64,000 bases of DNA from a virus, in IMG/VR virus record IMGVR_UViG_3300031576_000005, positions 95,143 to 159,142 of that record; one strand, 5' to 3'. Made by a program: the position numbers and the translations under genes. Below are positions 60,685-64,000 of this stretch, one piece after another. Within the stretch, counting starts at the first letter, position 1, and every line of letters starts with the position of its first letter. Under the pieces are notes generated by a model. That model made no database searches and was not told the DNA's origin. It saw nothing but the letters and a program-made list of their open reading frames with translations.

Positions 60685-61639
60685 ATGACGGGGAGTGAAA
60701 ATTATTATTCTAGGCGTGGGTATAAACCCATTGGAAAAAAAATATGTGAATGTTGTGGTATTGAAATGATTATTTATTTACAAAGAGATTTATTACGTAA
60801 GAGATTTTGTTCTAGGAAGTGTTTCGGAATAGTTAATTGTAAAGAAAATAATTTAAGACCACCAATACCAAAAAGTACAAAAGTAAAAGAAATTAAAATA
60901 ATTTGTAAAAAAATAAAGAAAAATATTATTAAAAAGCCCCCCTCGCATAATCGAGAAATATTTTTGTAAATTATGTGGTAAACAAATATGTAAAAATGGT
61001 AAAACCGGTTTATGTCTTATATGTTTCGATAAGGGAAGAACTAAGAATATTGATTTTAAATGTGAGTTTTGTAATAAGGATGCAAAATTAAAACCAAGCT
61101 ATTTTAAAGATAGAAAATATCGTTTTTGTTCTAAGCCGTGTTATCTTAAGATTCTAGAATTATCAAGTAAGTCTCGAATAAAATTTAATTGTGAATTTTG
61201 TAATAAGGAAATTATTCGATATAAAAGTCTGCTAAATGGGAAAAGAAAATTTTGTTCATATAAATGTTGTTGTGAATTTTATAAAAAAACGGGTAAAGAA
61301 AGTCAATTTTATATAGATGGAAGAACTCCATTGAGAAAATTAATTAAAAATTGTGAAAAATATAAACAATGGCAACGTTCTTGTTTCACAAGAGATAATT
61401 GGATGTGTGTTAAATGTAAAAATAAAAATAAATTACATGTACATCATCTTAGAAGATTCTCAATAATATATAATGATTTTTTATTAAAATATTCTCATCT
61501 TTCTCCAGAAAAAGACAAAGAAGAGCTTAATATGTTATCCAGAGAATATAATGATTTTTGGGATATTTCTAATGGTCAAACCTTATGTTATTTATGCCAT
61601 CAGAAAGAACATCCGGAAATAAATTTAACTTTAAAATAA
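60685..61639 (+). pseudogene. Zinc-ribbon HNH endonuclease, one frameshift (plus strand)
   Basis: First part, from ATG 60685, has CECCG...FCSRKC and stops after ...HNREIFL. A C6 run at 60937-60942 has one C too many; with five the frame reads on through further CxxC zinc fingers (CKLCG, CEFCN, CSKPC) to the HNH core (RDNWMCVKCKNKNKLHVHHLRRF, then CYLCH) at 61331-61639. About 318 aa when joined. The only plus-strand endonuclease here. Confidence 0.7.
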
Positions 61640-61661
61640 AACTATAAAAATAAGGAATAAT

Positions 61662-61865
61662 ATGCCGTTAGTAAAACCAACGGAAGGCGAAAAAGAGCAG
61701 GAATTCATCTCTAGATGTATGGAAAATAAAGAATCTAATAAAAAATTTCCAAACCAAAAGCAGCGAGCCGGAGTCTGTTTTTCACTTTGGAAGAAATCTA
61801 AAAAGAAAAAATCAAAAGCTTCCGAGGATTCCATAGAAGATATTGATATAATTATTTTAGATTAA
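61662..61865 (+). CDS. Small phage protein
   Basis: A 67-aa protein: MPLVKPTEGEKEQEFISRCM, FPNQKQRAGVCFSLW then a Lys-rich and acidic tail. This motif set is known from small proteins near phage head genes. The gene converges on the tRNA-like element. Confidence 0.7.
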   Translation: MPLVKPTEGEKEQEFISRCMENKESNKKFPNQKQRAGVCFSLWKKSKKKKSKASEDSIEDIDIIILD

Positions 61866-61934
61866 TAGCCACCCTGGTTTGCCAGGTTCTCAGCCCCCAG
61901 AGGACTGCGTCTTAATACATTAAACTAGTGGCTA
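61866..61934 (-). tRNA. tRNA-like cloverleaf, anticodon-position CUG, short T loop
   Basis: On the minus strand 69 bases fold as a tRNA: 7-bp acceptor (TAGCCAC/GTGGCTA), T8-A9, 4-bp D stem (GTTT/AGAC) with 9-base loop, G26, 5-bp anticodon stem (CAGTC/GGCTG) with loop CTCTGGG (U33, anticodon CUG, Gln), 4-base variable region, 5-bp T stem (CCTGG/CCAGG). The T loop has only CAAA (4 bases) and the D loop lacks GG, so it is degenerate or highly divergent. It fills the convergent gap exactly. Confidence 0.45.
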
Positions 61935-61938
61935 AACA

Positions 61939-62202
61939 TTAATCTGTAGTTACCGTGGTAGTCGGTACGACTACAGCGGGTGTAACTACGACACTCCTTC
62001 GTCCGAGGCGATTTGGGGGGACTCCCAAGCGTTTGCGAAGATGTAATATAGTCAATGGAGAAACTTTTAATTCTTTACCATTAACTAAAATTCGTTTTTC
62101 TGTGATTGAGGTGGCAATAGCCTTATTTGATTGTGTCCAATCAACAACAACTCCTTCTGGCACTACGAATGCCTTACGACCGCGTTTTGTATTAGTACTC
62201 AT
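61939..62202 (-). CDS. Hypothetical protein
   Basis: An 87-aa basic protein (RGRKAFVVPEG, HLRKRLGVPPNRLGRR), richer in G+C than its surroundings, with a Val/Thr-rich end. May bind DNA. AGAAG-like bases lie before the ATG. Confidence 0.6.
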   Translation of the reverse strand: MSTNTKRGRKAFVVPEGVVVDWTQSNKAIATSITEKRILVNGKELKVSPLTILHLRKRLGVPPNRLGRRSVVVTPAVVVPTTTVTTD

Positions 62203-62222
62203 TTTCTTCTTTCTTTTTTTGG

Positions 62223-62555
62223 TTAAAATTCTTCGGCTTGTTTCCTATATTTAGAAATTAAAAGCCTTTCATATGTGTTATAACAATTTATAGCATTGTT
62301 TAGCTTCTTTGACAAGATATATTTGTTTAATATGTCAAAAATTATTAAAGATAAATGAAAAGTTAGTCCCAAAGATACAATTAAAAAATTTCCAGATATT
62401 ACCGCCATAATTAGTCCAAGCAGAGTTAATATATATAAAGTATTTATTCCTAGCCTATTAGGTACTCTATCAGTTTCTAAATCACGTATTGTCCTTAAAT
62501 GATACAGTCTGCTTTTTTCATCGAACGATAAGAGTCTTTGGATGTTTGGTGGCAT
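62223..62555 (-). CDS. Two-pass membrane protein
   Basis: A 110-aa protein with two hydrophobic helices (about residues 40-57 and 60-80) between charged ends. Unknown. Confidence 0.6.
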   Translation of the reverse strand: MPPNIQRLLSFDEKSRLYHLRTIRDLETDRVPNRLGINTLYILTLLGLIMAVISGNFLIVSLGLTFHLSLIIFDILNKYILSKKLNNAINCYNTYERLLISKYRKQAEEF

Positions 62556-62556
62556 A

Positions 62557-63048
62557 TTATTCCATTAATTTAACTTCATATCTTCTTTGTATTTCTTCTG
62601 GAATCCAAACTTGTTTGGGGACTAATTCAACCCATTGTGTATCAAGCTCATATGTTCTAATAGTAAATTGTCGTTGTTCTTTATGGAGAGAAACTACACT
62701 TTTATCAGCCACGTTACAGAAGAATCGATATTCTTCGGTTTTGGTTTGGCCGCCAAAAAACTCATTATATTCTTCAATGGCTTGATTTAATTCATCTAAA
62801 AAATTCTTTTCTATCATAAACCATTGATTGTCTTTAGTTTTGTCTGCTCCACGAACATAAATATTATATCTGTCTTCAAATTCTGGTACTGTATCACTGA
62901 CTAGGCATATATCACAAGATGAACTAAAAATTTCCCCGGTTTTTCCAAATTGTTTGCCACGATGTGTCTGCTTTATAATCCTAACAGCATATTGTTCTCC
63001 TCCATCGAGAACAACTGATTGTATTTCTAATTGTTTAAATTCATTCAT
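62557..63048 (-). CDS. Hypothetical protein
   Basis: A 163-aa protein (FKQLEIQSVVLDGGEQYAV start), mostly strands early then helix. Unknown. Confidence 0.55.
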   Translation of the reverse strand: MNEFKQLEIQSVVLDGGEQYAVRIIKQTHRGKQFGKTGEIFSSSCDICLVSDTVPEFEDRYNIYVRGADKTKDNQWFMIEKNFLDELNQAIEEYNEFFGGQTKTEEYRFFCNVADKSVVSLHKEQRQFTIRTYELDTQWVELVPKQVWIPEEIQRRYEVKLME

Positions 63049-63053
63049 AATTT

Positions 63054-63293
63054 TTATAAAATTTTTACCCTATATTCAAGGAGAACGGCGGTTTTTGGAC
63101 ATTCTGGAGTTGTAGGAAATTCTGAATATTCTATTTCTAATGTTATTTTTTTATTTTCTTTACAAATATTATGGGCGTTAGAACGATTTATTGCACCTGC
63201 TAAAGTTCTAGAAAGTATTAAATCTTTAATTTCTTCATCTAAAACGTGGAAGTTATCTTCATAAAGAGACGCGGAATATATTGTGTTATACAT
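63054..63293 (-). CDS. Hypothetical protein
   Basis: A 79-aa protein (NTIYSASLYEDNFHVLDEEI) with a strand-rich tail. Unknown. Confidence 0.55.
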   Translation of the reverse strand: MYNTIYSASLYEDNFHVLDEEIKDLILSRTLAGAINRSNAHNICKENKKITLEIEYSEFPTTPECPKTAVLLEYRVKIL

Positions 63294-63299
63294 AATGAT

Positions 63300-63680
63300 T
63301 CATTGTTGTTCGCTGTATATTTTATCGAGATACATGGCCATTGTCACGAAGGGAATTACTTGTTTAGCCACCAAAAGAGGATTATAAACCGTTTCTTTTT
63401 TTATATCAAAAGAGCCACGTTTATCATAGGCGTAGAAATTGCCGTTATTGTCGTTATAAATTACCATCACATGGCAAACTAATTTATTATTTTTATAATA
63501 TTCGGCTATAAGCAATCTACTCCAACGTTTTGGATTTTTACTTAATTCATTATCTGCAATTATCGCATCTTGAAAGGCTACAGCTTCCACCATACACCCT
63601 CCAACAATTTTAGTTCTTGATGCTCTTGTTATTTCGCAAGAGGTCAAAAATAATGTCAGGATTATAAAATATTTTTTCAT
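63300..63680 (-). CDS. Putative small lipoprotein
   Basis: About 126 aa from ATG 63680. YFIILTLFLTSCEI is a signal with lipobox Cys. The rest is strand-rich. Envelope location likely; function unknown. Confidence 0.55.
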   Translation of the reverse strand: MKKYFIILTLFLTSCEITRASRTKIVGGCMVEAVAFQDAIIADNELSKNPKRWSRLLIAEYYKNNKLVCHVMVIYNDNNGNFYAYDKRGSFDIKKETVYNPLLVAKQVIPFVTMAMYLDKIYSEQQ

Positions 63681-63682
63681 AA

Positions 63683-63820
63683 TCAAATTATCTCTATTTC
63701 ATCTCCATGTTTTGTGATACATTCTCCTCCGTCGTCTGGAACAATAATACAATTTGCCCCGACAATTAAAATAATAGTACCAGTTCTTTCAATTTCATTT
63801 TCTGTCCATTTGGCATTCAT
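63683..63820 (-). CDS. Tiny hypothetical protein (45 aa)
   Basis: ATG 63820 to TGA 63683. Acidic (NAKWTENEIERTGTII, DDGGECITKHGDEIEII). Fills the gap before the lipoprotein gene. Confidence 0.5.
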   Translation of the reverse strand: MNAKWTENEIERTGTIILIVGANCIIVPDDGGECITKHGDEIEII

Positions 63821-63835
63821 CTTTTAGGGAAAATT

Positions 63836-64000
63836 TTACCTACCAATTTTTTTTATTAACATTATACATTGCGTATATTCTTCAATTTCTTCTTTAGAAT
63901 ATTCATTTTCTTTTGCGAATGCCTCACCCGTTGGGCTGAGCCATTCGTCAACCGTCATGATTTTACAACCAATTGCGACCTCACCATAAGCACAGTTAGT
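63836..64000 (-). CDS. Unknown protein, C-terminal end (runs off the right edge)
   Basis: A frame open from the window edge for 54 codons to TAA 63836, with VDEWLSPTGEAFAKENEYSKE and a basic end. Its start is outside. Unknown. Confidence 0.5.
   Translation of the reverse strand, partial: TNCAYGEVAIGCKIMTVDEWLSPTGEAFAKENEYSKEEIEEYTQCIMLIKKIGR

Noticed and set aside
61866-61934. Rho-independent bidirectional terminator
   Set aside because: No T tract follows either hairpin end and the stems have tRNA-like lengths and spacing; a termination role is still possible but not supported by the usual signs.
61866-61934. tRNA on the plus strand
   Set aside because: On the plus strand the central loop is eight bases and no U33 or T-arm arrangement fits; the minus strand gives the better cloverleaf.
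1-64000. CRISPR array or tandem direct-repeat array
   Set aside because: No regularly spaced repeats of 20-40 bases were noticed; repeated protein motifs in endonuclease genes are NUMOD3 repeats, not arrays.

Overview
This window looks like part of a large, AT-rich tailed-phage genome (Caudoviricetes); the host is unknown. The evidence is dense, mostly overlapping genes running almost entirely on the minus strand, a phage-style replication and nucleotide kit (RecA, SSB, class I ribonucleotide reductase, dCMP deaminase, dNMP kinase, PhoH-like ATPase, two RNA ligases, a polynucleotide kinase), and about ten free-standing homing endonuclease genes or remnants. No capsid, tail, terminase or DNA polymerase gene is visible, so this is a non-structural region. 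Most start codons have an A/T-rich upstream sequence and no clear Shine-Dalgarno motif.

Layout in sequence coordinates (transcription mostly runs from high to low numbers). From 0.8 to 20.7 kb there is a surface-glycan cluster: two nucleotide-sugar epimerases, a Gfo/Idh oxidoreductase, a PLP-fold 3-dehydratase with His in place of the PLP lysine, two sugar C-methyltransferase-like proteins, three FkbM methyltransferases, a carbamoyltransferase, a cupin and five glycosyltransferases. The carbamoyltransferase is frameshifted at an (AG)7 tract, and the neighbouring FkbM gene carries a G8 tract; both resemble phase-variation switches. From 20.7 to 36.7 kb there are DNA metabolism and recombination genes (exonuclease, RecA, kinase, deoxyribosyltransferase, nucleases, SSB, sigma-like factor, deaminase, RNA ligase) plus small hypotheticals. 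From 36.7 to 49.4 kb there are a SemiSWEET-like membrane protein, an AAA ATPase, a secreted trypsin-like protease, ribonucleotide reductase, and a phosphoesterase/kinase pair. From 49.4 to 60.6 kb there are an ATP-grasp protein, an Rnl1-type ligase, an adenine methylase, small membrane proteins, a barrel lipoprotein, a GIY-YIG/AP2 endonuclease and PhoH. From 58.8 to 61.9 kb three plus-strand genes are interspersed, and a tRNA-like cloverleaf fills the convergent gap at 61.87 kb.

Several intergenic gaps hold sigma70-like promoters with exactly 17-bp spacers. In four of them the -10 box lies exactly 6 bases before the ATG, which predicts leaderless mRNAs. One divergent gap uses a single palindromic TTGCAA as the -35 box in both directions.

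The gene set fits a lytic phage that rebuilds nucleotide pools, repairs cleaved RNA and synthesises a modified sugar coat or modifies host glycans. Half of the homing endonuclease genes are broken by frameshifts or stop codons, and two further small genes each carry one in-frame stop. Many genes under 60 codons fill the gaps exactly and are listed here.
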